Assembly: GCA_046347475.1 (NCBI GenBank)
Contig: JAXMGD010000010.1
Location: 1 to 64,000, forward strand
From: CAMCXE01 sp046347475
GTDB lineage: Bacteria; Pseudomonadota; Gammaproteobacteria; Pseudomonadales; Cellvibrionaceae
Direction of reading: 5' to 3'
Length of the DNA stretch: 64,000 nt
The position numbers and the translations under genes are program-made. Shown piece by piece: positions 9,423 through 19,810 of this stretch (position 1 is its first letter; every line of letters starts with the position of its first letter). The notes beneath the pieces are model-generated. The model saw only the letters and a list, made by a program, of their open reading frames with translations, was not told the origin of the DNA and made no database searches.

Positions 9423-9778
9423 AATGCCTGCTTATTATGGTTTGAACGAATCGCGCTAGGTTAGGTCTTTACTTGGATTTAGGCTAGTGATTTCGTAACA
9501 TTTCTGCGTTTTTTAAGGTTTGGTCAGGCTCTGTGCTGGCGGGTATAAATCGGGAGGGTGTTCAACGAGCGTTTAAATTTCGTCTGTAGGTATGAGTGCG
9601 GCCTTATGCCGATGAAGTTGTGTATGTGTTTCAATTTTAGCTAAACACTGGCTTGTGTGGTCCAGGTAAAAAAGCACTAAGAGTTGCTTGAGTTAATCAT
9701 TCGGTATCCAAAAGATAAGAAAAGTGTACATTTGTTTGCTGCCTATAAACATAAATGGCCTGTGGCCAACCTGGTGAT
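9423..9778. other. Intergenic region before the AsmA gene
   Basis: About 355 bases between divergent genes. I see no ORF, repeat or structured RNA. It presumably holds promoters for both neighbours. Confidence 0.5.
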
Positions 9779-11797
9779 ATGAGTATGAAATTAGTGCGCA
9801 CAATTAGCCTTGTGGTATTGCTGGGTTTATCTCTGGCCATAGGCCTATCCATTGTTACATTTGATACCAAGCGATTTTTGCCATTAATTACCGACGCAGC
9901 GCAAAAACAAGGTTTTGCACTGCAGGTTGGTTCTATTGAGTTAACACTATGGCCAGAGCTAGGGCTTAAGCTTACACAGCTGCAGCTGGATTCAATCTCC
10001 CATCCAGGCCCCGCCCCTTTGCTTGTGTTGCAGGAGGCGACTTTAGCAATTCCTCTTAAACCGCTGCTTGCCGGTGAGCTTCAGGTGCGCGATGTTCGTT
10101 TTAGTGAGGGAGCCGTAAATCTGTGGCAGAACAAAACTGGTGACAATAATTGGAGTAGCGCTGCCGCTTCACAGCCGGCCAATAACCCATCGTCCCAAAC
10201 TCATAAGGTGTCAGTTAATTCGCTGACACTTCAGGGCATAAAACTGAATTGGCAGGATGATAAAAACCCGCTGCTTAGCGCAACGCTTAAACAAGCCGGT
10301 ATTGAATTAACCGGTACGGATTCTTACCTTTTAACATTAATGGGGCGCGTAGAGGCTAGGGGCACAATACCTGCTTTGGCCTTTGAATTAACGCAGGATA
10401 TTCAACAAGCGGATGGCCAGTGGTTGAGCAAAAATGGCAAAGGCAAATTGGGGGTAGCCGATGGCATTAGTGTGTTGATTCACTACAACAGTCAGGTCGC
10501 TGCTGATTTTAATAAGGTAACAGGCAATTTCTCCACTGAGCCGTTTAACCCTGCCGCTTATTTGCCTCTGGCGGGCGTGGAGTTAGCGGATAAATCGCGC
10601 TTAAAATCGCTTGCCCTAAAAACCGATTTTGCATGGCAGGCGGATAAAATTGACTTATCACAGGGTTTAATACAACTCGATGATGTGCCGATTAATTGGC
10701 AGGCACATTACACGGGCGGGCGCTGGCAGCTGAGTGTAAAAGCTTCTAAATTAGACGCCGATGCTTACATGCCTGTGACCCGCGCGCAGCAGACCAACGA
10801 GAGCGAAAAAACCGAGCCTACGGCGGCTGCATTGAGTGGATTGCCGTTAATGGATATTGATGCGCACATTGGCCAATTAACACTAGCCAACTATGTGTTG
10901 AATGACCTGGAAACACAGCTTGCATTGGGCCCACAGCAGATTAATGCCCGTTCCATAGCTGCGCGATTATTTGACGGCGTGCTCACCGGCCAGTTGCGCA
11001 TTAATCAGCGGGAAAAATCGCTTAATTTGCAGGGAGCGTTGGATGCAAAAGCCGTAGCCCTGCAGCCGCTGTGGAAACACTTTAATCCTCAGTCGCAGTT
11101 GAATTTAACGGGCGCTGTAAATGCACAGGTGCAACTGCAGAGTAGCGCAGCGGGGTTTGCTGATCTGTTCAAGGCGTTAAATGCTCAAGTTACAACCCAG
11201 GGTGACGCCGTGCGGGTGAGCCCGCTGAATATTACCCAGCAGTACTGCAATATTATTAGCCAAGCTACATTGCTGAAGAAAGATTCCAACACATGGCCGG
11301 AATTTACCCAATTGCAGGATGTGACGGCGAAGATCCAACTTACCCCCGAGCAAATTAAATTGACCGAATTACACGGCAGGACGGAGAAATTACAGCTGGA
11401 TGGCGAGGGTATTTGGGAGCGCCAGTCGGATCAATTTAAAGTGCAATTACCCATTACACTGTTGCAGCTGGCTGCGGCTGAGACCACGGTGGAGGGCTGC
11501 ACTATAGGCAGTGATTATTGGGTCAACCGGCGCCTGTCGCTTTTGCAGTGTGAAGGCAAAATGGCCCAGTTCGATCCCAAGCGCGATTGCGGCTTGGATA
11601 AATTAGGGGTTGCTGGTTTATTAAAAGACTACGCCTTGTACAAAATTAAGAAGGGCGAGGGCATTAATGTTGGACATATAAAAGAGAAAGCGGCGGAAAA
11701 GAAAGCTGAACTAAAAGAAAAAATTGAGGAAGTGGTTGATAAGGAAAAAATTAAAAAAGTTGAAGACAAATTAAAAGGATTATTTAAGCGGGATTAA
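9779..11797 (+). CDS. AsmA family protein
   Basis: AsmA-like protein (about 672 aa from the ATG at 9779). It has one N-terminal membrane helix (SLVVLLGLSLAIGLSIV) and a large periplasmic beta-rich part typical of AsmA/TamB-like proteins, which are linked to phospholipid transport and outer-membrane homeostasis. The C-terminal about 60 residues are very Lys/Glu-rich with heptad-like spacing and probably form a charged helix. A longer frame from 9755 would add MACGQPGD ahead of the signal anchor, so I prefer the internal ATG. Confidence 0.82.
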   Translation: MSMKLVRTISLVVLLGLSLAIGLSIVTFDTKRFLPLITDAAQKQGFALQVGSIELTLWPELGLKLTQLQLDSISHPGPAPLLVLQEATLAIPLKPLLAGELQVRDVRFSEGAVNLWQNKTGDNNWSSAAASQPANNPSSQTHKVSVNSLTLQGIKLNWQDDKNPLLSATLKQAGIELTGTDSYLLTLMGRVEARGTIPALAFELTQDIQQADGQWLSKNGKGKLGVADGISVLIHYNSQVAADFNKVTGNFSTEPFNPAAYLPLAGVELADKSRLKSLALKTDFAWQADKIDLSQGLIQLDDVPINWQAHYTGGRWQLSVKASKLDADAYMPVTRAQQTNESEKTEPTAAALSGLPLMDIDAHIGQLTLANYVLNDLETQLALGPQQINARSIAARLFDGVLTGQLRINQREKSLNLQGALDAKAVALQPLWKHFNPQSQLNLTGAVNAQVQLQSSAAGFADLFKALNAQVTTQGDAVRVSPLNITQQYCNIISQATLLKKDSNTWPEFTQLQDVTAKIQLTPEQIKLTELHGRTEKLQLDGEGIWERQSDQFKVQLPITLLQLAAAETTVEGCTIGSDYWVNRRLSLLQCEGKMAQFDPKRDCGLDKLGVAGLLKDYALYKIKKGEGINVGHIKEKAAEKKAELKEKIEEVVDKEKIKKVEDKLKGLFKRD

Positions 11798-11897
11798 ATC
11801 GATTGCCACATTTAGTACTTAAAATTTTCAGGCTGGCTTAACATGTGCGTACAGTGTTTGACAGCCGTTTTAGCTCGAAACCTGTAGTATAAAAATT

Positions 11898-11934
11898 AAA
11901 AAGTGCCCTGCATTTAATCGGGCACTTTTAATTG
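11898..11934. terminator. Bidirectional terminator between asmA-like gene and gcvP
   Basis: AAAAGTGCCC and GGGCACTTTT arms around a 12-base loop, with A and T runs on the two sides. It sits between convergent genes and can serve both. Confidence 0.85.
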
Positions 11935-11982
11935 GGTGTTGTTTTTTGCCGGGGATTTTAGACCTAGCTACATGTTCGCTAC

Positions 11983-14856
11983 TTAAAGGTAAGCCTCTAC
12001 CCCAGGGCACGAGCACACCAAGTTGCGATCTCCATACACATTATCAATGCGGTTAACGCTCGGCCAAACCTTGTGTTGGTGTAAATAGGGTAAGGGGCGG
12101 GCGGCGCAGTCGCGGCTGTAGGGGTGCGACCACTGCTCATCCAACACATCATCGAGGCTGTGCGGAGCATTCACTAGCGGATTGTCATCCTTGGGCCAGC
12201 TGCCGTTGATGACCTGGGTAATCTCCTGATGAATGCTCAGCATGGCATCGCAAAAACGATCCAGCTCCGCCTTGGATTCACTTTCGGTGGGCTCCACCAT
12301 CAGGGTGCCCGCTACGGGGAAGCTCATAGTGGGGGCGTGGAAGCCGTAATCCATTAAGCGTTTGGCTATGTCCTCTTCGCTAATGCCGCTGGCGGCTTTT
12401 AAGGGCCGCAAATCGAGCAGGCACTCGTGGGCCACAAAGCCGTTGCGGCCGGTGTAGAGGATGGGGTAATGGTCTTTCAGGCGGTGCGCAATGTAGTTGG
12501 CGTTGAGTATGGCCATTTGGGTGGCCTGTTTGACGCCTTCGGCGCCCATCATGCGAATGTACATCCAGCTAATAGGTAGGATGCTTGCCGAACCCCAGGG
12601 AGCTGCGGAGATGGTGCCGTTGCTGGCGCTGGTGCCCTCGAGGGTTTGCAATGGGTGAGTGGCTAGGTAGGGGGCCAGATGGGCCTTAACGCCAATCGGG
12701 CCCATGCCGGGGCCGCCGCCGCCGTGGGGGATACAAAAGGTTTTGTGCAGGTTTAGGTGCGACACATCACCGCCAAATTCACCGGGCGCGGCAAGGCCTA
12801 CCAGGGCATTCATGTTGGCGCCGTCTATATAAACCTGGGCGCCTATAGAGTGAATTAGCTGGCAGATATCGCGGATATTCTCTTCAAACACGCCGTGGGT
12901 GGACGGGTAGGTGATCATCAAGGCGGCGATTTGATCGCCGTAGAGTTCAACCTTCGCCCGCAGGTCATTCAGGTCCACATTGCCTGCCTCATCACAGGCC
13001 GTTACCACCACCTGCATGGCCACCATTTGCGCCGAGGCTGGGTTGGTGCCGTGGGCGCTGGCGGGGATTAAACAGATGCGGCGCTGGCTTTCCCCTTTTG
13101 CCTCGAAGTATTTTTTGATCGCGACTAGGCCTGCGTACTCACCTTGGGAGCCTGCGTTGGGTTGCAGGCTGATGGCGTCGTAGCCGGTACAGGCTTGCAG
13201 CATGGCTTCGAGCTGTTGGAATAGCGCTGCGTAACCCTGGGCCTGCTCCATGGGGGCAAAGGGGTGCAGGTTGGCAAATTCAGGCCAGGTGACCGGGATC
13301 ATCTCGGCGGTGGCGTTGAGCTTCATGGTGCAGGAGCCGAGCGGAATCATCGCTTGGTTGAGGGCTATGTCTTTGGATTCCAGGCGCTTTAGGTAGCGCA
13401 GCATCTCGGTTTCGCTGTGGTAGCGGTTGAAGACTGGGTGGGTTAAGAACTGGCTGGTGCGCGCCAAGTGCCCCAGGCGGTTGTCGTTGACAGCCTGCTG
13501 TTCAAGTTGGGGCAGATCCACTGAGGCGCCAAACAGCTGCAGCAACTGGGCAAGGTCGCTCGCCTGGGTGGTTTCATTCAGGCTGATGCCCACAGCATCC
13601 ACAAATGGGCGTAGGTTGATGCCCTCGGCTTGGGCCTTGCGCACAATCGCTTGAGTGTTAGCGCCCGTCTCTACCACTAATGTGTCGAAGAACTGGCTGT
13701 GGCGCAGCGTAAACCCGGCTTGATTAAGGCCCGTTGCGAGCATTTTAGCCAGCAGATGGGTGCGCTCCGCTATGCGCTTTAAGCCTTCGGGGCCGTGGTA
13801 TATGGCGTAGAACACGCTCATCAGGGCGAGCAACACCTGGGAGGTGCATATATTGGAGTTGGCCTTTTCCCGGCGGATGTGTTGCTCGCGGGTTTGCATG
13901 GCCATGCGCAGAGCCTGCTTGCCGCGTTTGTCGATGGATACACCTATGATACGGCCGGGGGCGGAGCGCTTGTACTCATCGCGAAAGGCAAAAAAGCCCG
14001 CGTGGGGGCCGCCAAAGCCCATGGGTATACCAAAGCGCTGGTTGCTGCCGACTACAATGTCGGCGGCAAAAGCGCCAGGGGCTTCTAAGAGCACCAGGCT
14101 CAGCAGGTCGGCCGCCACTATGGCCAGAGCCTTATGGGCGTGAATGCTGGCAATGGGGTCTTTAAGATCCTGCAGGGCGCCGCTGGAGCCGGGGTATTGC
14201 AGCAGCGCGCCGAAGTAATCGCCTTCAGCCAGACTATCGAGGCTGCCTTGAATAATCTCAAAGCCAAAATGCTCTGCCCGTGTGGCCACCACCGCGAGGG
14301 TTTGCGGGTGTACATCGCTGTGAACAAAAAAGCGGTTGGAGGTATTGCCTTTGGCGACGCGTTTGGCCATGGCCATGGCCTCGGCCGCAGCGGTGCCCTC
14401 ATCAAGCATTGATGCGTTGGCCATTTCCATGCCGGTTAAATCCATAATCATCTGTTGGAAATTTAACAGGCCTTCTAAACGGCCTTGCGCTATCTCAGGT
14501 TGGTAGGGTGTATAGGCGGTGTACCAGCCGGGGTTTTCCAGCACATTGCGCAGTACAACTAAAGGCGTGTGGGTGGGGTGATAACCCAGGCCTAGATAGC
14601 TTTTAAATATCTGGTTGCCGGCCGCCAATGCTTTAAGCTCGGCGAGGGCTTGGGTCTCGGTGCAAGGGCTAGCCAGACGCGCGGTGGTTTCGGCGCGAAT
14701 GGCGGCGGGGAGGGTTTTCTCCATCAGGCTTTCAAGGGAGCTTAAGCCTAGCGCGGCCAGCATGGCTTGTGTTTCGCTGGAGCTTGGGCCAATGTGGCGG
14801 GCGATAAATTCGGCGGAACAGCTTAGCTGCGCCAATTGGGCGGCGGAAGTGGCCAT
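11983..14856 (-). CDS. gcvP: Glycine dehydrogenase (decarboxylating), P protein
   Basis: Full-length fused P protein (957 aa) of the glycine cleavage system. It decarboxylates glycine with PLP and passes aminomethyl to the H-protein lipoyl arm. Both homologous halves are present. The PLP lysine is in the C-terminal half, in LNLHKTFCIPHGGGGPG, and N-terminal family segments such as FCDSLVVETG-like strands also fit. gcvH and gcvT are not adjacent. No glycine riboswitch is evident in the about 130 bases upstream. Confidence 0.97.
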   Translation of the reverse strand: MATSAAQLAQLSCSAEFIARHIGPSSSETQAMLAALGLSSLESLMEKTLPAAIRAETTARLASPCTETQALAELKALAAGNQIFKSYLGLGYHPTHTPLVVLRNVLENPGWYTAYTPYQPEIAQGRLEGLLNFQQMIMDLTGMEMANASMLDEGTAAAEAMAMAKRVAKGNTSNRFFVHSDVHPQTLAVVATRAEHFGFEIIQGSLDSLAEGDYFGALLQYPGSSGALQDLKDPIASIHAHKALAIVAADLLSLVLLEAPGAFAADIVVGSNQRFGIPMGFGGPHAGFFAFRDEYKRSAPGRIIGVSIDKRGKQALRMAMQTREQHIRREKANSNICTSQVLLALMSVFYAIYHGPEGLKRIAERTHLLAKMLATGLNQAGFTLRHSQFFDTLVVETGANTQAIVRKAQAEGINLRPFVDAVGISLNETTQASDLAQLLQLFGASVDLPQLEQQAVNDNRLGHLARTSQFLTHPVFNRYHSETEMLRYLKRLESKDIALNQAMIPLGSCTMKLNATAEMIPVTWPEFANLHPFAPMEQAQGYAALFQQLEAMLQACTGYDAISLQPNAGSQGEYAGLVAIKKYFEAKGESQRRICLIPASAHGTNPASAQMVAMQVVVTACDEAGNVDLNDLRAKVELYGDQIAALMITYPSTHGVFEENIRDICQLIHSIGAQVYIDGANMNALVGLAAPGEFGGDVSHLNLHKTFCIPHGGGGPGMGPIGVKAHLAPYLATHPLQTLEGTSASNGTISAAPWGSASILPISWMYIRMMGAEGVKQATQMAILNANYIAHRLKDHYPILYTGRNGFVAHECLLDLRPLKAASGISEEDIAKRLMDYGFHAPTMSFPVAGTLMVEPTESESKAELDRFCDAMLSIHQEITQVINGSWPKDDNPLVNAPHSLDDVLDEQWSHPYSRDCAARPLPYLHQHKVWPSVNRIDNVYGDRNLVCSCPGVEAYL

Positions 14857-15064
14857 AGGGGAACCTTCAGATTAAAAAGCGGGTGGTCTAGAGTTAAGCG
14901 GCGGGTGCCCGCGCCTGTGGGGCCGGTGCAAACAAGGGCGCAATGGTATCAAGGCCACCTAGGCCCAGCAATGCAACTGAGTGTTCCGTTGCCCTGTCGC
15001 CCGTCCAGCGGCGCTGCGGCTGCAGGGGGCGCTGCACTTCACAATTCAATTTATGAGGCAATTG

Positions 15065-16045
15065 ATGCTGGCCGAAACAATTACCGGCGTAATGATGATA
15101 TTGGGAGCGGCTTTGGGGTCTCGCATGGGCCTTGGGGCTGTGTCGAGGCAGATTCTCGCTACGGGTTTGGCTCTGGCGCTGGCGACCTATTTGGCGCCCC
15201 TGATCGCCAGGGGGCTGCAGGCCTGGTTTTCTTATACGTTGGTGTGGTTCTGCGCCAGCCTGCTGCTGTTTTTTGGCGTGGCGGTAGCGGCCCAAAGAGC
15301 CATGACCCTATTTAGCCAGGCCATTCAACTGCCTAAATGGGTGTCGCGGGCGGGTGGCGCCGGGCTGATGGCGATGGTGGCCGCCTTGGCGGCAGGTCTT
15401 TTACTTTGGACGATTCATTTATCCTTGAGTCTGCAGGCGATGGCGGCGCAAACACACGCGACTCGCCCCGAGGGTTTGTATGCCTGGGCGAGCCGGGAAG
15501 TAGACGCCATCACCCGTTGGAGCCTGCGCGCCAGTGGTGTTCCGGCGCCGTTGGCCAATGGCCTGGGACGGATCGCTGCCGAGCCTGGGTTTTATCTACA
15601 GCAACTGGTCGCCATAGCCTTGAGTACTGAATTTAAGGCGTTTTGGACGGACCCCGAGGCCCAAACGCTCTTGGCGCAACAGGCCGGTGAGCCCTTGACT
15701 CAATTGCCCAGTGGCCAGAAGCTCTTGGAATTACCCGCCGTGACCGACCTGCTGCAGGTGTTGCCTGTGGAGGCCAGCCAGGGCGGCGTTCTAATCATGA
15801 CGCAGCTGTCGCGCCTTTGGGCGTTAAAGCAGCGGGTGTTGCTGGATGGGGAGATCCAGGCCTTACTCGCCGATGGCACCTTGGTGGAGCGGCTGGCTCA
15901 GCAGGACCTCGCAGGTGTACTGCTAAACCCCCATTGGCGCCCCTTAATTGGCCGCATTGAGGTGATCCTGAGTGCGGACGCCGACACCCATCACGAGCCC
16001 CAGGGGCCAATTCCCGCCCCTGAAACGGTTATTCCCGCGGGTTAA
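15065..16045 (+). CDS. CvpA-like multi-helix membrane protein
   Basis: The N-terminal half has about four hydrophobic helices, recalling the CvpA (colicin V production) family. The C-terminal half is soluble, ending in a Pro-rich tail. I choose the ATG at 15065, which has GAGG 6 bases upstream, giving about 326 aa. The open frame extends back to 14981 but the extra residues are not hydrophobic-family-like. The NUDIX gene follows 48 bases later and may be cotranscribed. Function is unknown. Confidence 0.6.
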   Translation: MLAETITGVMMILGAALGSRMGLGAVSRQILATGLALALATYLAPLIARGLQAWFSYTLVWFCASLLLFFGVAVAAQRAMTLFSQAIQLPKWVSRAGGAGLMAMVAALAAGLLLWTIHLSLSLQAMAAQTHATRPEGLYAWASREVDAITRWSLRASGVPAPLANGLGRIAAEPGFYLQQLVAIALSTEFKAFWTDPEAQTLLAQQAGEPLTQLPSGQKLLELPAVTDLLQVLPVEASQGGVLIMTQLSRLWALKQRVLLDGEIQALLADGTLVERLAQQDLAGVLLNPHWRPLIGRIEVILSADADTHHEPQGPIPAPETVIPAG

Positions 16046-16093
16046 TGCTGATCCTCTGAGATTGCCCTATTTATTTATCGACCGAGACTCACT

Positions 16094-16675
16094 ATGAGCA
16101 ATCAACTTCCTGAAGCCCGCGGCCCCTGGACCTGTCTGACCCGCGCGGTGGTGTACGAAAACCCCTGGATTCGGGTGCAGCACGAAACCGTCACCACGCC
16201 CGCAGGCACGCCAGGCATTTATGGCTTGGTGCACTTTAAGGGGCGCGCTGTGGGGGTGGTGCCTATTGATCATGAGCATCACACTTATTTGGTCGGCCAA
16301 ACTCGTTACACCCTCAACGCCTATTCGTGGGAGATTCCCGAGGGGGGCGCTCACCAAGGCGAGAGCCTGGAGGATTGCGCTCTGCGGGAGCTGGAAGAAG
16401 AGGTGGGGCTCAAGGCTTCCTGCCTGGAACTGTTGGGCGCTCTGCATCTATCCAATTCAGTTACCGATGAAAGCGCGCACTATTTTTTAGCTACGGATTT
16501 ATCTGCCGGCGAGCAAAAACTGGATGCCACTGAGGATATTCAGGTGCGGCGCATACCTTTTAGTGAGGCGGTGACGATGGCGTTGACCGGTGAGATCACC
16601 GACGCGATCAGCGTAACAGCCCTGTTGCGCCTTGCCCTTGAGCGGCCAGAATTTATGGCGCCAGCGAGGCGCTAA
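16094..16675 (+). CDS. NUDIX hydrolase, ADP-ribose pyrophosphatase type
   Basis: 193-aa NUDIX protein. The Nudix box is complete: G-x5-E-x7-R-E-L-x-E-E-x-G-L, within GGAHQGE...RELEEEVGL. The preceding YSWEIPEG and the following AHYFLATDL fit the ADP-ribose/ADP-sugar pyrophosphatase subgroup. It probably hydrolyses a nucleoside-diphosphate sugar; the exact substrate cannot be read from sequence. Confidence 0.88.
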   Translation: MSNQLPEARGPWTCLTRAVVYENPWIRVQHETVTTPAGTPGIYGLVHFKGRAVGVVPIDHEHHTYLVGQTRYTLNAYSWEIPEGGAHQGESLEDCALRELEEEVGLKASCLELLGALHLSNSVTDESAHYFLATDLSAGEQKLDATEDIQVRRIPFSEAVTMALTGEITDAISVTALLRLALERPEFMAPARR

Positions 16676-16810
16676 AAAACCTGCTGACACGCTTGGGGGT
16701 ACGCTTCACTATCGAACCGCACCGTACCCCATCTTGTACCCCCAAAACCAGTGCGTAATACCGTCTAAAGGTGTGCAGTGGTGAGCCATGTCTAAAACCT
16801 CTAGACGAAA

Positions 16811-16836
16811 AAAAAGCCCTTAAATAAGGGCTTTTT
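16811..16836. terminator. Terminator between NUDIX gene and tRNA-Asn
   Basis: AAAAGCCCTTAAATAAGGGCTTTTTT dyad with A run and T run. It can end the NUDIX transcript on plus and the tRNA transcript on minus. Confidence 0.85.
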
Positions 16837-16878
16837 TAGGTTTTTAGCCGAGTGTTGAACACTGCCGACTAAAGAATT

Positions 16879-16954
16879 TGGCTCCGCCTGCTGGACTCGA
16901 ACCAGCGACCCAATGATTAACAGTCATTTGCTCTACCGACTGAGCTAAGGCGGA
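16879..16954 (-). tRNA. tRNA-Asn (GTT)
   Basis: The minus strand folds as a 76-nt tRNA: acceptor TCCGCCT/AGGCGGA, D arm with AGCTCAGTCGGTAGAGC, anticodon loop CTGTTAA (GTT), T loop GGTTCGAGTCC, encoded CCA end. Confidence 0.97.
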
Positions 16955-17120
16955 ATGGGTATCAAACTCTTTGCATCTACGACTTAAACAGTAGCATCAT
17001 TGCTTGAAGGCGCGCATGGTAGCGAGTGCCTGTGCTGCTGTCAACCAATTTTTTGCTCTTAACTGCTTGATTTTGCTCGATTAATAGCCAAATCCACTGC
17101 GCTGTCAGGCGATAAAAAAT

Positions 17121-17197
17121 TGGTAGGACCGAGCGGACTCGAACCGCTGACCCCCACCATGTCAAGGTGGTGCTCTAACCAACTGAGCTACGGTCCT
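17121..17197 (-). tRNA. tRNA-Val (GAC)
   Basis: 77-nt minus-strand tRNA: acceptor AGGACCG/CGGTCCT, D arm AGCTCAGTTGGTTAGAGC, anticodon loop TTGACAT (GAC), T arm with GGTTCGAGTCC, encoded CCA. It lies upstream of tRNA-Asn on the same strand, so the two may share a transcript. Confidence 0.97.
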
Positions 17198-17254
17198 GCA
17201 AAGAGGCGCGCATTCTATCCACTAACCCCTCCCTGGGCAACTCTTGCGTGGTAT

Positions 17255-19786
17255 TTATTTGATGGCCACCAACGCAGCTGCGCCTAAGGCCGTTTGATAA
17301 ACAACCTGGCTCGCTTTGGCTAGAATCTCGAGCGTGTCCTTTTTGTCTGTTTCCAGTGGTACAACGATAGTGTCGCCAGGTTGAATATTGCCTTTGCTAG
17401 ATCGCAACCAACCGGACTTAGGTGAAACAACTGTGCCATTGGCTTTCACAACATATATGCGCGCGGTATCAGCATTCTTTTTGGTGCCGCCTGAGTTGTT
17501 GATGTAATCCGAGGCATCGAGCTTGGCGTTATAGAAGTGGGAGGTTGGGAACTGTACCTCACCCACCACCGTAACCGACGGTTTAAAACGCGGGATAGTA
17601 AGTAGGTCCCCGTCCTCCAACTGAAAGTCGTGACCGGTGGGCGTTTTTAGAATCAGAGGCAAGTCAATAACCAAACGGCCGCCCGCTTTAGACGTTTCCA
17701 AGCTTTTCAAAATACGCTGGGCTTCGGCGGTATCAATATTTTTCTTGCCTGTCTGTTGAGAGGTTGATGAGGCAACCAGCTCTGCCTCAATGGTCTTTTT
17801 CATATCCTGAATGCGCGCCTCTTCCAGCTCCCGCAATTCCTTACGAGAAAAAACGGCGCCCTCCGAGTGCGCATGAGGAGTGAGGCCGCCTGCGCGGGTG
17901 AGTACATCCATCAGGGTTTCACCGGGCAAAATGCTGTAAGTGCCGGGGAACATTACCTCGCCCTGAATAGTGACGGATTCTTTATTCTTCCACAGGGGTA
18001 CCTGTTTAATCTGCAGCGTATCCGCCGGTTGCAGCTGCACTCGGGGGTCATTGAGGTCCACGGCAACGTGCATCACCACCCGCTCCATATTTTGTGAGAT
18101 GTCGTAGCGGGTAATTTCCCCTTGCGTGCCCAGGGCGCTTTCGGTGAGGCCGCCGGATAATAAAATCAGATCCTGTGCGCTCATTTGCTCAGCTAGCGGG
18201 TAGACGCCGGGAAATCGCACACTGCCTGAGATGCCTACGGTTTTTTGTCGCTCTTGAAACTGTGCTTGGGTTTTTAAGCGGTCAATGGTTTCGCTCAGCA
18301 GCTCGCTGCGGTCGTCCTCGAAGTTAAATATGAACAGGGTGTCGTTACTTTGCAGCAGTGGATCTTTCGCGCCGCCTCGGCTGGCCCAGGCTGCTTTAGG
18401 GGAAAACAGTATGGTTTGAATTTGCCGGGTGCCCGGTATTTCCCGCTGGATCATAGCCACGTCTATGTCCGGATTGGGCAACAGCGCTTCTACGCTGGGG
18501 ATGGCGTCCGTAAAGCGAGCGCCCCGGGTCCAGGCGAACTCTTCGGCGCGTTTTATATGGCCTTTTAAGGTAACCTTATCCTGCACTATGTCTAATACAG
18601 AGGATATTCGCAGCACATCACCGTCTTTAACGGGTTGGGCCTTGTCGCGGGCCTTAGTGAGGTCCAGATTGATCAGAGTCTTTTCACCGCGCTCACCAAT
18701 ACGTTCAAGGCGGGATTCTGGCAGGTAAGCGTTGGTGCTGGCGCCCCCGGCAAGGCCGAGGGCTCCGGCCACATCGGCGGAATTCTGCAGCTCATAAATA
18801 GCGGGCCGCGTGACCGCCCCCATTACGGTGATGGTTTCGCCCACCGGTGGCACAAATAACACATCGCCGGGCATTAGGCGTGCATCCCCTGAGGTATCGC
18901 CGCGCAGTAATAAGTCATACAGGTCGAGGGTTGTGACGACTTTGCCCTGGCGCTTTAACTGAATATTACGGAAAGAACCGACTTTATTGATGCCGCCGCT
19001 GGCAAATAGGGCGTTGGTCATGGTGGAAAGGGCGCCGACGGTAAACGAGCCGGGCTGCATGACTTCACCCAAAACAAAGATGCGGATGCTGCGCAATGCG
19101 CCCATGGTGACGGAGCTTTTCACCCCGATCATCTGTTTTTCCACGACTTCGTTTAAAACGGTTTGGGCTTGGCTAAAACTCAAGCCGGCCAGGTTAACCG
19201 GGCCGATTTCAGGAAATTGCACCTGGCCTTCCCGGTTGATGGTGAGGGAGTAGGCGTTATTTTCTTTACCGTAGAGCTGAATCACTATGTTGTCGCCAGG
19301 GCCCATAACATAGTCGGCGGGTACCGGTATGTCCGAGGCGGGAGTGAAACTGCTAGGGCCGTTGCTGAATAGATCGGCGCCGAAGGGTTTTAAGGTTACG
19401 GTTTGATCCTTAGCGGGTTTTTTTACATCGACAGTAGGGTTTTCATTCAAGCTTTCATCTTCTAAAGACTCTGCACTTTTTAGGTTGGTGTCTTTATCAC
19501 CGATGTTCTTGACCTTTGCCTCTTTGGACTTGGATGCATCCGGGCTTTGTTTTTTATCACCTGCAGTTCGCTGCAGTGTTTCCGGTTCACGAATCTGCGG
19601 CTGGGCACTGTTGGTGCTCATGCTCGCAGGGTCTATGCCCACTGAGCGCGCCAGGGCTTGTTTTTCCTCTGCGGAGAGGGATTTAAACTGTTCAATTTGC
19701 GCCGGTGATGGCATCAATTGCTGAGCGGCCAGGCAGCTGCCCGCCTTCATAAGCAGGATCAAAAGGCCGTATTTAAAACACTTCAT
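17255..19786 (-). CDS. Wza-like polysaccharide export outer-membrane protein with multiple SLBB domains
   Basis: Large (about 843 aa) export channel protein. An N-terminal signal (MKCFKYGLLILLMKAGSCLA) is followed by a Lys/Asp/Ser-rich linker. Then comes a Poly_export domain beginning DYVMGPGDNIVIQLYG, followed by several SLBB/ligand-binding repeats marked by recurring V-x-G-x-V-x-x-PG motifs (LGEVMQPGSF, MGAVTRPAIY, SGSVRFPGVY, QGEVMFPGTY, VGEVQFPTSH). Classical Wza is about 380 aa, so this is the extended multi-SLBB type. A possible lipobox (AGSC) is weak. It follows the Wzi-like gene, and the frame could start at 19810 directly after that stop. Confidence 0.88.
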   Translation of the reverse strand: MKCFKYGLLILLMKAGSCLAAQQLMPSPAQIEQFKSLSAEEKQALARSVGIDPASMSTNSAQPQIREPETLQRTAGDKKQSPDASKSKEAKVKNIGDKDTNLKSAESLEDESLNENPTVDVKKPAKDQTVTLKPFGADLFSNGPSSFTPASDIPVPADYVMGPGDNIVIQLYGKENNAYSLTINREGQVQFPEIGPVNLAGLSFSQAQTVLNEVVEKQMIGVKSSVTMGALRSIRIFVLGEVMQPGSFTVGALSTMTNALFASGGINKVGSFRNIQLKRQGKVVTTLDLYDLLLRGDTSGDARLMPGDVLFVPPVGETITVMGAVTRPAIYELQNSADVAGALGLAGGASTNAYLPESRLERIGERGEKTLINLDLTKARDKAQPVKDGDVLRISSVLDIVQDKVTLKGHIKRAEEFAWTRGARFTDAIPSVEALLPNPDIDVAMIQREIPGTRQIQTILFSPKAAWASRGGAKDPLLQSNDTLFIFNFEDDRSELLSETIDRLKTQAQFQERQKTVGISGSVRFPGVYPLAEQMSAQDLILLSGGLTESALGTQGEITRYDISQNMERVVMHVAVDLNDPRVQLQPADTLQIKQVPLWKNKESVTIQGEVMFPGTYSILPGETLMDVLTRAGGLTPHAHSEGAVFSRKELRELEEARIQDMKKTIEAELVASSTSQQTGKKNIDTAEAQRILKSLETSKAGGRLVIDLPLILKTPTGHDFQLEDGDLLTIPRFKPSVTVVGEVQFPTSHFYNAKLDASDYINNSGGTKKNADTARIYVVKANGTVVSPKSGWLRSSKGNIQPGDTIVVPLETDKKDTLEILAKASQVVYQTALGAAALVAIK

Positions 19787-19810
19787 AGAGAGTCCGTCAG
19801 GTATTGTCAT

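Noticed and set aside
14857..15064. Glycine riboswitch upstream of gcvP
   Set aside because: The leader is short and I see no tandem glycine-aptamer-like conserved segments.
14894..15295. 133-codon minus frame overlapping the CvpA-like gene
   Set aside because: Gln/Arg/Pro-rich translation of the antisense strand, typical of a shadow frame; the plus frame has clear membrane helices.
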